A stretch of DNA of 64,000 bases from JABWCQ01 sp964587105 (lineage in GTDB: Bacteria; Electryoneota; RPQS01): contig CAZPKG010000014.1 in NCBI GenBank assembly GCA_964587105.1, positions 1 through 64,000 of the forward strand, given 5' to 3'. The position numbers were made by a program, and so were the translations under genes. Below, piece by piece: positions 17,874 to 27,633 of the stretch; position 1 is the stretch's first letter, and every line of letters starts with the position of its first letter. A model generated the notes under the pieces. The model had not been told where the DNA came from. It saw only the letters and a list, made by a program, of their open reading frames with translations, and searched no databases.

Positions 17874-18180
17874 GCGGTTCGGGTTTCAGGGGTAAGGACG
17901 TTTCATTTGTGAAACAAACCTCTCACATATCAAGCAAAATTTTCGCTCCGAAAGTGCTTGTTGTGCACAGGGGACGTAAGCAGCTGATAACAATAGATTA
18001 TCAATTAGCTTTTCGTCGGGAAACGTCTTGCGCTTTGTCAATGATTCGTGCTAAATACGTCGCTATTTTTTTCTTGAGGTGCGTTAATTTGTTGACATCT
18101 GTTCGAGATTGATTTAGTTTAGTAGGATGTGGCAGAGTCCACTTATGAGCATACATTTGACAAAGAGAGGCAGGTCTCGA
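17874..18180. other. Gene-free stretch upstream of the subtilase
   Basis: Holds a small hairpin GTTTCA-TTTG-TGAAAC near 17900, a dyad TGATAA-N7-TTATCA at 17985-18003, and a promoter candidate at 18092-18120. No coding frame with family features was found. Confidence 0.45.
18092..18120 (+). promoter_or_regulatory. Possible promoter of the subtilase gene
   Basis: A consensus TTGACA (18092-18097) is followed 17 nt later by TAGTTT (18115-18120), a weak -10. The subtilase start codon is 61 bp downstream. Confidence 0.4.
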
Positions 18181-21100
18181 ATGAGAAATGGGTCCCGGGT
18201 TTTAATCGCAATGCTACTGGCCCTCTGGGCGGTCAGCGCAATGGCGGCGGAGTTTTCTCCGGCGTTGGAATACGAGCTTGAAAAGGCTCAGGGCAAGGAT
18301 TTCGTGAGTGCGATTGTCATTCTCGAAAGCCCGATTGACATAATGGCGCTGGATTTTTCCTTGCACGCTCGCAAGGCGAATCTTGCTGAGCGGCACACGG
18401 AAGTGATGAACGCGCTGAAGTACAATGCTGAACAGACACAGCCGGCGTTTCGCAATGAGCTTGAAGCACTCAAGCAGCGCGGCGAACTGACAGGTTACAC
18501 GGCATACTGGATTGAAAACCTGTTTGTAGTAGAGGCCTCAAAAGAATTCATCGAGTCACTGCGAACCCGCGGGGACGTGAAATACGTTACGGAGAATTTC
18601 CGCGCCGAGTTGATTGAACCGATCATGAGTGAAAACCGTGAACGGGAGCGCAATCCACTTGATACGGAAACAACCACCCCAGGTCAAGACGCCATTCGTG
18701 CCACCGAAGTGAATCGCGTGTTGGGCATCACAGGTCAAGGCGTATTGGTGGCTAACTGCGATACGGGCGTTGACGGCACCCACCCTGCACTGGCCTCACG
18801 CTGGAGAGGAAACACGGAGCCCTTGGCAGAATGTTGGCGCGACGCGTTGGGGACATCCCCAGCCGGCCCTACAGACGGTAATGGTCACGGAACGCACGTT
18901 ATGGGAACGATCACAGGCCGCGCAATCAGCGGCGTCGATACCAACACTGTTGGCTCGGCTCCCAATGCTCGTTGGATTGCCGACAACGCAATCAATCAAG
19001 GTGTTGGTTCACCGTTTGACAACGACATTATTGACGCCTTTCAATGGTTTGCAGATCCCGACGGCAATCCCGGCACGTTGGATGACGTACCAGACGTGAT
19101 TCAGAATAGCTGGGGTGTCTTCACGGGACTCGGATACGCGCAGTGTTTTGATTTCTGGAACACGGTTATCACGAACTGCGAAGCGGCCGGTCCAGTTGTT
19201 ACATGGTCAGCGGGCAACGAGAGCACAAGCGGTTTGCGCAGCCCGGCAATCTACTCGCTGAATGCGTATCAGATTTTCTCTGTAGCCGCCGTAGATGCAA
19301 CAAACTTTGGCTGGCCTTATCCACTGGCGAGCTTCTCGAGTCAGGGACCAACACCTTGTACGCCCGCTGCACCGGATAACATCAAGCCGGAAATTTCTGC
19401 TCCCGGCGTCAATGTGTACTCTTCCGTTCCCGGCGGCGGTTACTCGAGTGGCTATTCCGGTACGTCGATGGCCGGTCCGCACATTGCTGGCGTTGTTGCT
19501 TTGATGCGCGAAGCGTGCCCGAACTGTGATCATATTACGATCAAAGATGCAATCATGAACACCGCCCGTGATGAGGGTCCTGCTGGTCAGGACAACCAGT
19601 TCGGCCACGGTTTCATTGACGCTTACGAGGCCGTGCTTGCGGTTTCGACGGTCGGGGAGGTTTGCGGCTTTGTGCGCGACGCATCCAACAATCCTATTCA
19701 GGGTGCGACGGTAAGCATAACGAGCGGACCAAACAATACAACAACGGCCGCTGACGGTTCGTATTGTTTGACTCTGCCAGCAGGAACGTACACTGTGCAA
19801 GCTTCGAAATTCGGCTATGTCACCCAGTCTGCTACTAACGTTGTTGTAACTGAAGGTAATACAACCAACCGGAACTTCGTGCTTCCGCTTGCGGCTCAGG
19901 GAACCGTGTCAGGTATTGTCACCGATTGCAACGGCGGCCCGTCTGTCGGCGCCACAGTTGAAGTGTTGAATACGCCGGTCGTGCCTGCGACGACGAACGG
20001 TTCAGGTTTCTACTCAATCACTCTGCCGCAGGGAACGTACGACATGCGTGCTTCCAAAGCAGGTTGCGCACCGCATCAAGTTGCGGGTGTGGTAGTTGGT
20101 GCGACGGCGACGCAGAATTTCACGTTGTTGTCGGATCCACGTTTTCAGTGCAGTCCGGACGATGCTTACGGTTATGGAATGTGTGAAAACGTAGATGCAG
20201 GCGGCGTTGCCTTTAGCTGGAATGCCGTCACCCCGCTGGAAGGCGGAGCCGGTACGGCGGTGTTACCGTCAACGGACGATGGAGCTACGGCGGCGATTAA
20301 CTTCCCGTTTGTTTTCCAATTCTATGGTACGATCTACACGTCGTACTATATCAGCTCAAACGGAATAGTCACGTTTGGTACTTCAAACACCGCTTATAGC
20401 AATAGTTGTTTCCAAACAGCAATGCCGGAAGGATTGTACATCAATTGGGACGATATGATTACAACGGGCGGCCAGGTTGCATATTACTATGATGCAGCCA
20501 ACCACTGGCTTGTCATTTCATATTACAACATCGGTCACTTCAGTGGTGGCGGCAGTTCCAGTTTCCAAGTTGTGATTTACGATGAGGCATTTTATTCTTC
20601 GGCAACCGGTGACAATCACATCTTGTTCCAGTATGCCGATCCGACAACGCAGACCGGAGCCTCAACCACAGGTATTAAGACTGCTGCCGGCACTTTCCAA
20701 CAATACGCTTGCAACGGCGTTGTAGATGCCAATTCGTGGGGTCTTGAAGCAGGCCGGACGATCTACTACTCGACTGGTCCTGGCTGTGTTGGCGCCGGTG
20801 AAATTGTTATCACTCCGCCGACGCTTTCCGGATCGGCTCCAGTTGGCGGAACGGACACGGGTTCAATCCAAATTTGCAATACGGGCGGATGTCCGTTGTC
20901 TTGGGCGGTAGGTTGGGATCAAACCACACCGGCATTAGCTTTGTCGAGTTATGTCCCAGCAGACCAGATTTCGATGACAAAAGCACAGATTGAGTTGATC
21001 GAAGCGATCAATCGTGGCGAAAAGCCTGTGATCAATGTGGAAGACCGTGACGGCCAATCGCCGCTTGATGCCCAAGGCGGACCGGACGCGTTTGGTTATC

Positions 21101-22125
21101 GTTGGATTGACTCGGACGAACCGGGCGGCCCGACCTATAGCTGGGTCGAGATTAACGCGATCGGTGTGAATACCGGTATTTCTGGCGACGATCAAGTGTT
21201 TGCAACGGCTCTTCCGTTCACCTTCTCGTTCTACGGAATTGATTACAACTCAGTCAATATTTCGTCGAACGGTAATATTCATTTCGGTGGCGCAAACGCA
21301 GCCTATACGAATCTCGCGCTTCCGAGTGCATCGGCCCCGCTCGCGATGATTGCGCCGTTCTGGGATGACCTCTATCCGCCGACTCAAGGTGAAGTGTACT
21401 ACTACAACGACGTGGCGAACAATCGCTTCATCGTTGAGTGGGATGACATTGTCCATATCGGTTCGACGACTGAAATCTACAATTTCCAAATCTTACTGTA
21501 TTCGACGGGTCGAATCGTCATGCAATACGAGACCATGTTCACAGGCGGAACATACGGCGTGACGACTTCGACCATCGGCCTGAACAACGAAACTGGCACT
21601 GTGGGTCTGCAAGTTGTCTATAATGCTGCCTATTTGCACAGCAACATGGCGATACAACTCCAGGCTGCGACCGACTGGTTGACGATTACACCTCCGATGA
21701 ACGGTTCACTTGATCCGGGCCAGTGCGTAACGGTACCGGTAACTTTTGAAGCTGGAGATCTGCCGGCCGGTACATACAACGGCAACTTGGTGGTTTCGAG
21801 CAGTGACCCGGACGAAGCGCTAACGAACATCCCCGTGACGTTCACAGTTGGTTCTTACAATCCGCCGCTCAACCTCACGATCTATTATCTGCCCGGGACA
21901 AACCAGCTTCGCTTTGACTGGATTGGATCGGGTGCGCCGATGTACGAATTGTATTCGGCAGTTGACAGCGACGGCCCGTACAATACATTAGTTGGCAGCA
22001 CGGCAGGTACAACGCTGACTATCGCTCATGATGGTTCAACGCGCAAGTTCTTCCATGTCGTCGCGACGGGCGGCGTGGTGCTTGGATCGGCGTCACTTCC
22101 TGAAGGAATTGACTCGGCCAAGTAG
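18181..22125 (+). CDS. Secreted subtilisin-like serine protease, multidomain
   Basis: From ATG 18181 the protein has 1314 residues; two upstream in-frame starts lack ribosome sites and would put charged residues before the signal peptide. After an inhibitor-type propeptide (about 25-150) comes a peptidase S8 domain with the triad D194 (CDTGVDG), H236 (GHGTH) and S429 (SGTSMAGP). Two carboxypeptidase-regulatory-like beta domains follow (GFVRDASNNPIQGATVSI and SGIVTDCNGGPSVGATVEV), then two related beta-sandwich domains each with a SSNG motif (YISSNGIVTFG, NISSNGNIHFG). It lacks the YPNPFNP sorting tail of its neighbours and ends in plain sequence, so it may be released or use another signal. 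The closest known type is bacillopeptidase F-like proteases that degrade external protein. Confidence 0.88.
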   Translation: MRNGSRVLIAMLLALWAVSAMAAEFSPALEYELEKAQGKDFVSAIVILESPIDIMALDFSLHARKANLAERHTEVMNALKYNAEQTQPAFRNELEALKQRGELTGYTAYWIENLFVVEASKEFIESLRTRGDVKYVTENFRAELIEPIMSENRERERNPLDTETTTPGQDAIRATEVNRVLGITGQGVLVANCDTGVDGTHPALASRWRGNTEPLAECWRDALGTSPAGPTDGNGHGTHVMGTITGRAISGVDTNTVGSAPNARWIADNAINQGVGSPFDNDIIDAFQWFADPDGNPGTLDDVPDVIQNSWGVFTGLGYAQCFDFWNTVITNCEAAGPVVTWSAGNESTSGLRSPAIYSLNAYQIFSVAAVDATNFGWPYPLASFSSQGPTPCTPAAPDNIKPEISAPGVNVYSSVPGGGYSSGYSGTSMAGPHIAGVVALMREACPNCDHITIKDAIMNTARDEGPAGQDNQFGHGFIDAYEAVLAVSTVGEVCGFVRDASNNPIQGATVSITSGPNNTTTAADGSYCLTLPAGTYTVQASKFGYVTQSATNVVVTEGNTTNRNFVLPLAAQGTVSGIVTDCNGGPSVGATVEVLNTPVVPATTNGSGFYSITLPQGTYDMRASKAGCAPHQVAGVVVGATATQNFTLLSDPRFQCSPDDAYGYGMCENVDAGGVAFSWNAVTPLEGGAGTAVLPSTDDGATAAINFPFVFQFYGTIYTSYYISSNGIVTFGTSNTAYSNSCFQTAMPEGLYINWDDMITTGGQVAYYYDAANHWLVISYYNIGHFSGGGSSSFQVVIYDEAFYSSATGDNHILFQYADPTTQTGASTTGIKTAAGTFQQYACNGVVDANSWGLEAGRTIYYSTGPGCVGAGEIVITPPTLSGSAPVGGTDTGSIQICNTGGCPLSWAVGWDQTTPALALSSYVPADQISMTKAQIELIEAINRGEKPVINVEDRDGQSPLDAQGGPDAFGYRWIDSDEPGGPTYSWVEINAIGVNTGISGDDQVFATALPFTFSFYGIDYNSVNISSNGNIHFGGANAAYTNLALPSASAPLAMIAPFWDDLYPPTQGEVYYYNDVANNRFIVEWDDIVHIGSTTEIYNFQILLYSTGRIVMQYETMFTGGTYGVTTSTIGLNNETGTVGLQVVYNAAYLHSNMAIQLQAATDWLTITPPMNGSLDPGQCVTVPVTFEAGDLPAGTYNGNLVVSSSDPDEALTNIPVTFTVGSYNPPLNLTIYYLPGTNQLRFDWIGSGAPMYELYSAVDSDGPYNTLVGSTAGTTLTIAHDGSTRKFFHVVATGGVVLGSASLPEGIDSAK

Positions 22126-22149
22126 CAGAGTTCTGCCTTAGATTGACAC

Positions 22150-22184
22150 AGCCCCCGGTCAACTGACCGGGGGCTACTTTTTTT
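22150..22184 (+). terminator. Rho-independent terminator of the subtilase gene
   Basis: AGCCCCCGGTCA (22150-22161) pairs with TGACCGGGGGCT (22164-22175) and is followed by AC and a long T run. Confidence 0.92.
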
Positions 22185-22199
22185 TATTGGTTTGAAACC

Positions 22200-22228
22200 T
22201 TGCATTATCGGACTGCCGCACTTATCTT
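22200..22228 (+). promoter_or_regulatory. Possible promoter of the secreted hydrolase
   Basis: TTGCAT (22200-22205), 17 nt, TATCTT (22223-22228). Transcription would then start near 22235, which would exclude an ATG there and support the later start at 22262. The -35 is weak. Confidence 0.3.
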
Positions 22229-22261
22229 AGGGACATGAACAAGAGGAGAAGCGAGAAGATT

Positions 22262-24394
22262 ATGAACCGTATATTCAAGTATTTGTGTATTTCGATGTGG
22301 GTGAGCGGCTTGGCAGTACAGGCGACTGAGTTAAGGCCAGAGGATTTGAAGGCCAGCCTCATCGAGTATGGCACGAACCTCAAACAATCGGAAAACCCGC
22401 TTCCGAGTGGGATTTTCTATGATTTGGTTGCTCCGTTATCAGGGATTGAGAAGTTTGACGGCTCTCAGTATGCCGAGGCCAACGAATTCTCATCGTGGCT
22501 GCAGATCGGTTATGAACTGCGCCGCGCGTCGTTAAGTGAATCGGTCATACCTGATCAGAAGCTTTTTCGCGAGCTTCGGAGAGACGCGCAGGCAAAAGAC
22601 GAGCATCCACTGGCGTTGTTGATGTTCGATTATCAAACCGCGAAATCCGGCGCGGATCGTGACCACATAATTGGTTACCAAAATGGCAAAGTCACAGGCT
22701 TGAAGCAAGAAGACATCACGACCGCAACGGCGGTTTCAGTTGCATCGCTGCACGACTGGAGCTATCACGGCTCAGATATGGTTTTTACATTTGACCGCGC
22801 CAATATGTTTACGAATATCGATGCCAACGCGGACATTGAGTTTGACTTCGATGACGGCCTCGGTTTCAGGTTCGTGCCAAAGAGTGGTGACATGTACGTC
22901 TCCTATCCTTCGGTGGGGGCGAAGATCATAACCATGCGCGCGACAACTCGCGACGGGCGTACTTTGTTCGGGCGATCACGGTTTCATGTGCGAAGTTTGG
23001 ATGCGCCTCCGCCATCGGAGACTTGGGCTTTGACGGCCAGCCACAGCACGGGCGGCGCTCCGGCCACAGGAGAAGCGTACATCTTGTATGGGAACGGCCA
23101 TACATCGGTAGAGCGTCCTGTCGTGCTGGTGGAAGGACTTGATTTAGATAACAGCCTCAATTGGAATGAGCTTTATGATTTGATGAATCAGGAGTTCATG
23201 ATTGAGACGCTGTTGTCCATCGGATACGATGCAGTAGTTCTGAACTACGGAAATTCGACGATCGCGATTGAAGATAATGGGTACTTGGTTCAGGAGTTAA
23301 TTGAAGAATTGAACTCCGCGACCGGCGGATTCTATCCGTTGGTAATTGCCGGGACGAGCTTGGGGGGACTGACGACTCGCTATGCCTTAACCTACATGGA
23401 AGCGAACAACCTGCCGCACAATGTTTCGACGTTTATCTCGGTCGATTCACCACAGAACGGTGCAAACATCCCGGTCGGAATTCAGCATTGGACGGATTTC
23501 TTCGCCGGAGAAGCTGCTGAAGCCGCCGCTGCGCGGGACGCACTTCTGACGCCCGCTCCGAGACAGTTGTTACTGTATCACTTTGCATCATCCGGTGGGG
23601 GAACGGCAAATCCCGATCCGATGTTTGCAGCGTTTCAAAACCAGTTGGCGGCGCTGGGAGATTATCCGAGCCAGCCGAGATTGGTCTCGGTGATAAACGG
23701 CAGCGGGACGATGTTGAACAGCGGCTTTCTTCCGGGCGCACAAATATTGACGTGGGTTTATGACAGTTTCATTGTTGACATTCGCGGCAATGTCTGGGCG
23801 GTGAGCAATTCAGTGAATACGCGAGTTCTGCAAGGGCTTATTGATTTGATTTGGCCGCTGCCTGATCAATCGAGAAATGTATTCATTCAACCGTGTTTAC
23901 CGTGGGACAATGCACCGGGTGGATTGACGGCAACAATGGCCGAACTCGCGGCCGTTACCGCTCCGTATGGAGATATCGTTGCAAACTACCCGTCACATTG
24001 TTTCATCCCTTCGGTCAGCGCGCTTGACTTGAACGTAACGGATCCCTTCTTCAATATCGCAGGCGCCCCGGATCTTTATGACCTGACGCCGTTTGACAGC
24101 GTGTATTTCCCGGCAGATAATCAAGATCATGTGCAGATTACGCCGCAGAATGCGGACTGGTTCATTAGCGAGATCATTGGGCCTTTGGAGCAACCGGTGC
24201 TAACGATAACTGCAGAAACCGACAGCGTTCATCTCAGGTGGAATTCGATTTTCGGAGCCAACGCATACCACGTGTTCTCATCCGGTGAGACGGACGTCTG
24301 GCCGCCGACTTTCACGACCGTGACGGCCAATGAAATGACTACTGCCGCGAGTGATTCGATTCGGTTCTTCCGCGTCGAAGCAGTACGCGAGTAA
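22262..24394 (+). CDS. Secreted alpha/beta hydrolase (lipase/esterase-like)
   Basis: A 710-residue secreted protein from ATG 22262 (an ATG at 22235 is also in frame). The signal peptide runs to about residue 22 (MNRIFKYLCISMWVSGLAVQ). The middle part has the alpha/beta hydrolase pattern: strand PVVLVEGLD, then YDAVVLNYG, then the nucleophile elbow GTSLGG (GxSxG), then FISVDSPQNGANIP, which is typical of lipase or PGAP1-like esterases. The acid and His of the triad are not certain; DHVQITP near the end is a candidate for the His. A short fibronectin-like piece ends the chain, with no type IX sorting motif. It lies between strong terminators and is probably monocistronic. Confidence 0.7.
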   Translation: MNRIFKYLCISMWVSGLAVQATELRPEDLKASLIEYGTNLKQSENPLPSGIFYDLVAPLSGIEKFDGSQYAEANEFSSWLQIGYELRRASLSESVIPDQKLFRELRRDAQAKDEHPLALLMFDYQTAKSGADRDHIIGYQNGKVTGLKQEDITTATAVSVASLHDWSYHGSDMVFTFDRANMFTNIDANADIEFDFDDGLGFRFVPKSGDMYVSYPSVGAKIITMRATTRDGRTLFGRSRFHVRSLDAPPPSETWALTASHSTGGAPATGEAYILYGNGHTSVERPVVLVEGLDLDNSLNWNELYDLMNQEFMIETLLSIGYDAVVLNYGNSTIAIEDNGYLVQELIEELNSATGGFYPLVIAGTSLGGLTTRYALTYMEANNLPHNVSTFISVDSPQNGANIPVGIQHWTDFFAGEAAEAAAARDALLTPAPRQLLLYHFASSGGGTANPDPMFAAFQNQLAALGDYPSQPRLVSVINGSGTMLNSGFLPGAQILTWVYDSFIVDIRGNVWAVSNSVNTRVLQGLIDLIWPLPDQSRNVFIQPCLPWDNAPGGLTATMAELAAVTAPYGDIVANYPSHCFIPSVSALDLNVTDPFFNIAGAPDLYDLTPFDSVYFPADNQDHVQITPQNADWFISEIIGPLEQPVLTITAETDSVHLRWNSIFGANAYHVFSSGETDVWPPTFTTVTANEMTTAASDSIRFFRVEAVRE

Positions 24395-24409
24395 TGATCG
24401 GTAGGACAA

Positions 24410-24442
24410 AAAAAGCCCCGGCCAATCGGTCGGGGCTTTTTT
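24410..24442. terminator. Bidirectional terminator between convergent genes
   Basis: A-run plus AGCCCCG (to 24420), a short loop, then CGGGGCT plus T-run (24430-24442). The symmetric A and T flanks allow it to end both the hydrolase gene (plus) and the NmrA gene (minus). Confidence 0.92.
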
Positions 24443-24456
24443 GTAATCAGGGGATG

Positions 24457-25410
24457 TTATTCAGGTAGCGGAATGCGCGATGCATTCTCTTTCAGCCATT
24501 GCGAATAGGTTTTGAGTTCGGGGTTCAGCTTGCGCGCGAAATCAAGGTCGCGCACATTAACGAATTGCTCTTGGAAGTCATGTTTGAATTGGAACATATT
24601 GCCGACGTCTTCAGCACCCGGGAAACCAAAACCGCGATAGACATCAAACGGGACACTGACATGGTTGATGGGCTTGCCGATTGCGGCGCTCATGCCCGCT
24701 GCATATTGCTGTCCGGTCAGGTGTTCTCCGGCGATGCCGACAGTCTTGCCGATCAATTCGTCTCCGCGCATAAAGATTCCCAGCGCGCATTTGCCGATAT
24801 CATCAGCCGCAATTCCGGGAAGCTTCTTGTCGCCCATCGGAATAACCAGCATCAAATTGCCGTCCTGACCCTTCTGCGGTCCCATGCCGAAGTAGATAAA
24901 GTTCTCCCAATAGAAGCTGGTCCATAAGATGGTGGTCGGCAATCCAATTTTCGCAAAGTACGGATCGACCTCGCCCTTGCTGTCAAAGTGCGGAACTTTG
25001 TACTTCTCGTGTAAGGTCGGCATGCTTGTATCGCTAAGCGGAAGGAAATTGCGCGTGTCTTCCAACGACGACCACACAAAATGCTTCACGCCAATGGCTT
25101 TAGCCGCGTCAGCCATACCTTTTGCCTGTGCGGTCTCTTTCACGGGGTCGAAGTGATCCCAGAAGAATGTGACGCCGAAGACGCCATGTGCTCCAGTGAA
25201 CGCTTTTTTCAGAGATTCGACGTCGTCAACGTTCGCCGCGACAACTTCCGCGCCGAGCGCGGCGAGTGCCTTGGCTTTGTCGGAATTCACATCACGCGTA
25301 ATCGCACGCGCAGTGAAACCGCAATTCGGGTTGGCGGCGATAGCACGCACGAGTCCGCCCCCTTGTGCGCCTGTGGCGCCCATAACAGCAATGATCTTCT
25401 TGTCGGACAT
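24457..25410 (-). CDS. NmrA-family NAD(P)-binding protein
   Basis: A 317-residue cytoplasmic protein with an N-terminal Rossmann motif GATGAQGGG (residues 11-19), as in NmrA/HSCARG atypical short-chain dehydrogenases. Later family features are VFGVTFFWDHF, HFVWSSLED and the C-terminal WLKENAS. The catalytic Tyr-Lys pair of true dehydrogenases is not clear, so it may sense redox state through NAD(P) rather than catalyse a reaction; some members are quinone or nucleoside-sugar reductases. A strong ribosome site (GAGGAGTAGG) precedes the ATG. The minus-strand thioredoxin gene lies 96 bp upstream, with its hairpin between, so a common transcript is uncertain. Confidence 0.8.
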   Translation of the reverse strand: MSDKKIIAVMGATGAQGGGLVRAIAANPNCGFTARAITRDVNSDKAKALAALGAEVVAANVDDVESLKKAFTGAHGVFGVTFFWDHFDPVKETAQAKGMADAAKAIGVKHFVWSSLEDTRNFLPLSDTSMPTLHEKYKVPHFDSKGEVDPYFAKIGLPTTILWTSFYWENFIYFGMGPQKGQDGNLMLVIPMGDKKLPGIAADDIGKCALGIFMRGDELIGKTVGIAGEHLTGQQYAAGMSAAIGKPINHVSVPFDVYRGFGFPGAEDVGNMFQFKHDFQEQFVNVRDLDFARKLNPELKTYSQWLKENASRIPLPE

Positions 25411-25457
25411 CCTACTCCTCAGAATTTTGTGGAAAGACGGTTAACGGTCAAAATGAA

Positions 25458-25482
25458 CGGCCCCATGAAAAACACAGGGCCG
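25458..25482 (-). terminator. Hairpin downstream of the thioredoxin gene
   Basis: CGGCCC (25458-25463) with GGGCCG (25477-25482). Read on the minus strand it is followed by TTCATTTTGACC, so it is a moderate terminator just past the stop at 25507. Confidence 0.55.
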
Positions 25483-25506
25483 CTAAGTACAAAGAGCGAA
25501 CTTCAA

Positions 25507-25848
25507 TCAGTTGGACAATAGCGATTCGACGCGTGATTGCAACGCATGTTTCGGCAGTGCGCCGACTTGGCGGTCAACCATTTCGCCGTTTTTGAAAAAC
25601 AGCAGCGTGGGAATCGAACTGACATGATACTGACGGCTGACGTTCGGCGCTTGGTCAACGTCCACTTTGGCGAACGCAACGCGGCCCGAATATTCGTTAG
25701 CAAGGTCTTCAACGAGCGGCGCGATCATGCGGCAGGGGCCGCACCAATCGGCATAGCAATCCACGACCAACAATTTGTTGGTCTTCACCGCATCGGCGAA
25801 AGATTGATCGGTGACTTTAAGCACTGCAGTGGCAGCGGTATTCGACAT
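25507..25848 (-). CDS. trxA: Thioredoxin
   Basis: A 113-residue protein of standard thioredoxin length with the active site WCGPC, the conserved cis-proline region SIPTLLFFKNG and the final alpha helix. It reduces protein disulfides in the cytoplasm with electrons from thioredoxin reductase. No signal peptide is present. GGAG lies 9 nt before the ATG. It follows the TlpA-like lipoprotein gene by 53 bp on the same strand, so the two may share a transcript. A second thioredoxin with a different active site (WCAPC) is at 60340-60666. Confidence 0.93.
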   Translation of the reverse strand: MSNTAATAVLKVTDQSFADAVKTNKLLVVDCYADWCGPCRMIAPLVEDLANEYSGRVAFAKVDVDQAPNVSRQYHVSSIPTLLFFKNGEMVDRQVGALPKHALQSRVESLLSN

Positions 25849-25901
25849 AGCTGGAAACTCCAGAATTAACGTATGAATATTGGCAGATAGGAATATTCGG
25901 C

Positions 25902-26405
25902 TTACAGCAAAGCTTGAATTTTCTGGTCAAAGAATTCTTTCGGACGGTAGCCCACCACAGTTTCGACGATTTCGCCGTCTTTGCCGATGATGAACAATGT
26001 CGGAATCGAGCGCGGGCTGCCGAAAATTTTGGCGGCTTCTTCGCTAAAGATACCGACGGGATAGTTGATCTTCATTTGGTCGGCGAACGCTTGAACTTTG
26101 GGTGCGCCTTCACGACCGAATGCGAGGCCCACGACCTCAACCTTGCCCTCGTACTGTTTGTAAATGTCCATCAAATGCGGAATACCTTTGCGGCACGGGC
26201 CGCACCACGTATCCCAAATGTCAACAAGAACAACCTTGCCATAGTATTGGCGCGCATCGACGGTTTCACCGGCAGTAGTTTTGTAGGTGAAGTTGAGCTT
26301 TTTGGCATCGTCAACTTTAGCGGCGGCAGCTTTTTCGCCCGATTGACCGCAACCGATGGATGCGAGCATAAACGTGGCCAGAACAAGAGAAAGGAGTGCT
26401 TTCAT
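25902..26405 (-). CDS. TlpA-like thioredoxin-fold lipoprotein
   Basis: From the ATG at 26405 the protein has 167 residues and a lipoprotein signal ending LASIGC at about residue 20. An earlier in-frame start at 26441 (MQFQSRK) has GGGAG upstream but would add a polar extension before the signal. The body is a TlpA/ResA-type thioredoxin fold with WDTWCGPCRKG as active site and SIPTLFIIGKDG at the cis-proline. This family works outside the membrane, reducing apocytochrome c thiols before heme attachment or other disulfides. That would suit a cell with so many CxxCH sites, but the target is inferred, not shown. Confidence 0.82.
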   Translation of the reverse strand: MKALLSLVLATFMLASIGCGQSGEKAAAAKVDDAKKLNFTYKTTAGETVDARQYYGKVVLVDIWDTWCGPCRKGIPHLMDIYKQYEGKVEVVGLAFGREGAPKVQAFADQMKINYPVGIFSEEAAKIFGSPRSIPTLFIIGKDGEIVETVVGYRPKEFFDQKIQALL

Positions 26406-26595
26406 GGAGTCTTTCGAGTTTATCTTACGAGATTGAAATTGCATCGTGATGCTCCCGGGATCAATTGGGTGAACGTGTGACCGCTGGGGATAGTTCCACA
26501 GTCCCAGAAGATACACAAATTTTTGTGCAGAAACAAGCGTTTGCAAGCAACCCGAAAACCTCTTGTTTATCTATGTTCTCTAACGAGTTGTGGGT

Positions 26596-27621
26596 CTATC
26601 GACGGGGTTTCAGGGTGCGACCGACGGCGGGTGCAATTTGGCGCAGGCTTTCAACGAGGCCGTCCAATTGGGTGGGGTAGAGGGACTGGTAGCCATCCGA
26701 CAAAGCATGGTCGGGGTCGGGGTGCATTTCGACAATCAAGCCATCCGCGCCTGCGGCCACAGCGGCGCGGGCAAGCGGCGAAACCATTTTGCGGTGTCCG
26801 GTGCCGTGTGATGGATCGACGATTATCGGGAGATGCGATGCTTCCTTGACTGCGGGGATTATGTTGAGGTCAAGTGTGTTGCGCGCGAAGTCTGAGAATC
26901 CGCGAATACCGCGCTCGCAGAGGATAACGCTGTAGTTTCCGATCGAGAGAATATACTCGGCCGCATTGAGGAGTTCATCGAGCGAGGCGGCGGGTCCACG
27001 TTTCAATAGTATTGGTTTGCCGCTCCGGGCCACGATCTCAATGAGAGTGAAGTTTTGCATATTGCGCGCGCCGATTTGCAGAACGTCCACAAACGGCAAA
27101 GCCATCTCGCATGATTCGAGATCCACAACTTCAGAGACGACAGGTAAATTGTACTCATGTCCGGCGGCTTGAATCCACTCGAGCGCCTGCTTGCCCAAGC
27201 CGCGAAATGAGTACGGCGACGTGCGCGGTTTAAACGCTCCGCCACGCAACAGCTGCGCGCCGGCTTGCTTGACCTGTTCGGCCGATTTGAAGATTTGCTC
27301 TCGCGATTCGACTGAACAGGGTCCGGCGATAATGGCGAGTTCTGCGCCGCCGATTCGCACGTCCCCGACTTGGACAATTGTGTCTTCAGGTTTGGTCTCG
27401 CGCGAAACGAGTTTGAATGACTTTGTAACACGAACAGCTTGCACCACACCGGGCAACTCTTCAAACTGCGCCGATGGCAGCGCGCCTTGATTACCCGTAA
27501 TGCCGATGGCCGTGCGAGACTCGCCGGGAATCTCGTGCGCGCGCAAACCCAACGATTCGATATAGGCAACCACGTTCTGAATCTGTTCTGACGTGGCTTC
27601 ACGGTTCATGATAATTAACAC
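26596..27621 (-). CDS. aroF: 3-deoxy-7-phosphoheptulonate synthase (DAHP synthase, type I beta)
   Basis: A 341-residue enzyme of the N-terminally extended DAHP synthase class. It condenses phosphoenolpyruvate and erythrose 4-phosphate, the first step of the shikimate pathway. Family motifs are AIIAGPCSVES, LRGGAFKPRTSPYSFRG, LPVVSEV, QIGARNMQNF, KRGPAAS and IVDPSHGTGHR. The N-terminal 70 residues look like the ferredoxin-like regulatory domain (LIIMNREATSEQIQNV). The start is a GTG at 27621, supported by AGGAGA 8 nt upstream. It follows trpA by 12 bp, so the first enzyme of aromatic synthesis is made together with tryptophan enzymes. Confidence 0.93.
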   Translation of the reverse strand: MLIIMNREATSEQIQNVVAYIESLGLRAHEIPGESRTAIGITGNQGALPSAQFEELPGVVQAVRVTKSFKLVSRETKPEDTIVQVGDVRIGGAELAIIAGPCSVESREQIFKSAEQVKQAGAQLLRGGAFKPRTSPYSFRGLGKQALEWIQAAGHEYNLPVVSEVVDLESCEMALPFVDVLQIGARNMQNFTLIEIVARSGKPILLKRGPAASLDELLNAAEYILSIGNYSVILCERGIRGFSDFARNTLDLNIIPAVKEASHLPIIVDPSHGTGHRKMVSPLARAAVAAGADGLIVEMHPDPDHALSDGYQSLYPTQLDGLVESLRQIAPAVGRTLKPRR

Positions 27622-27633
27622 GGACAGATTCTC

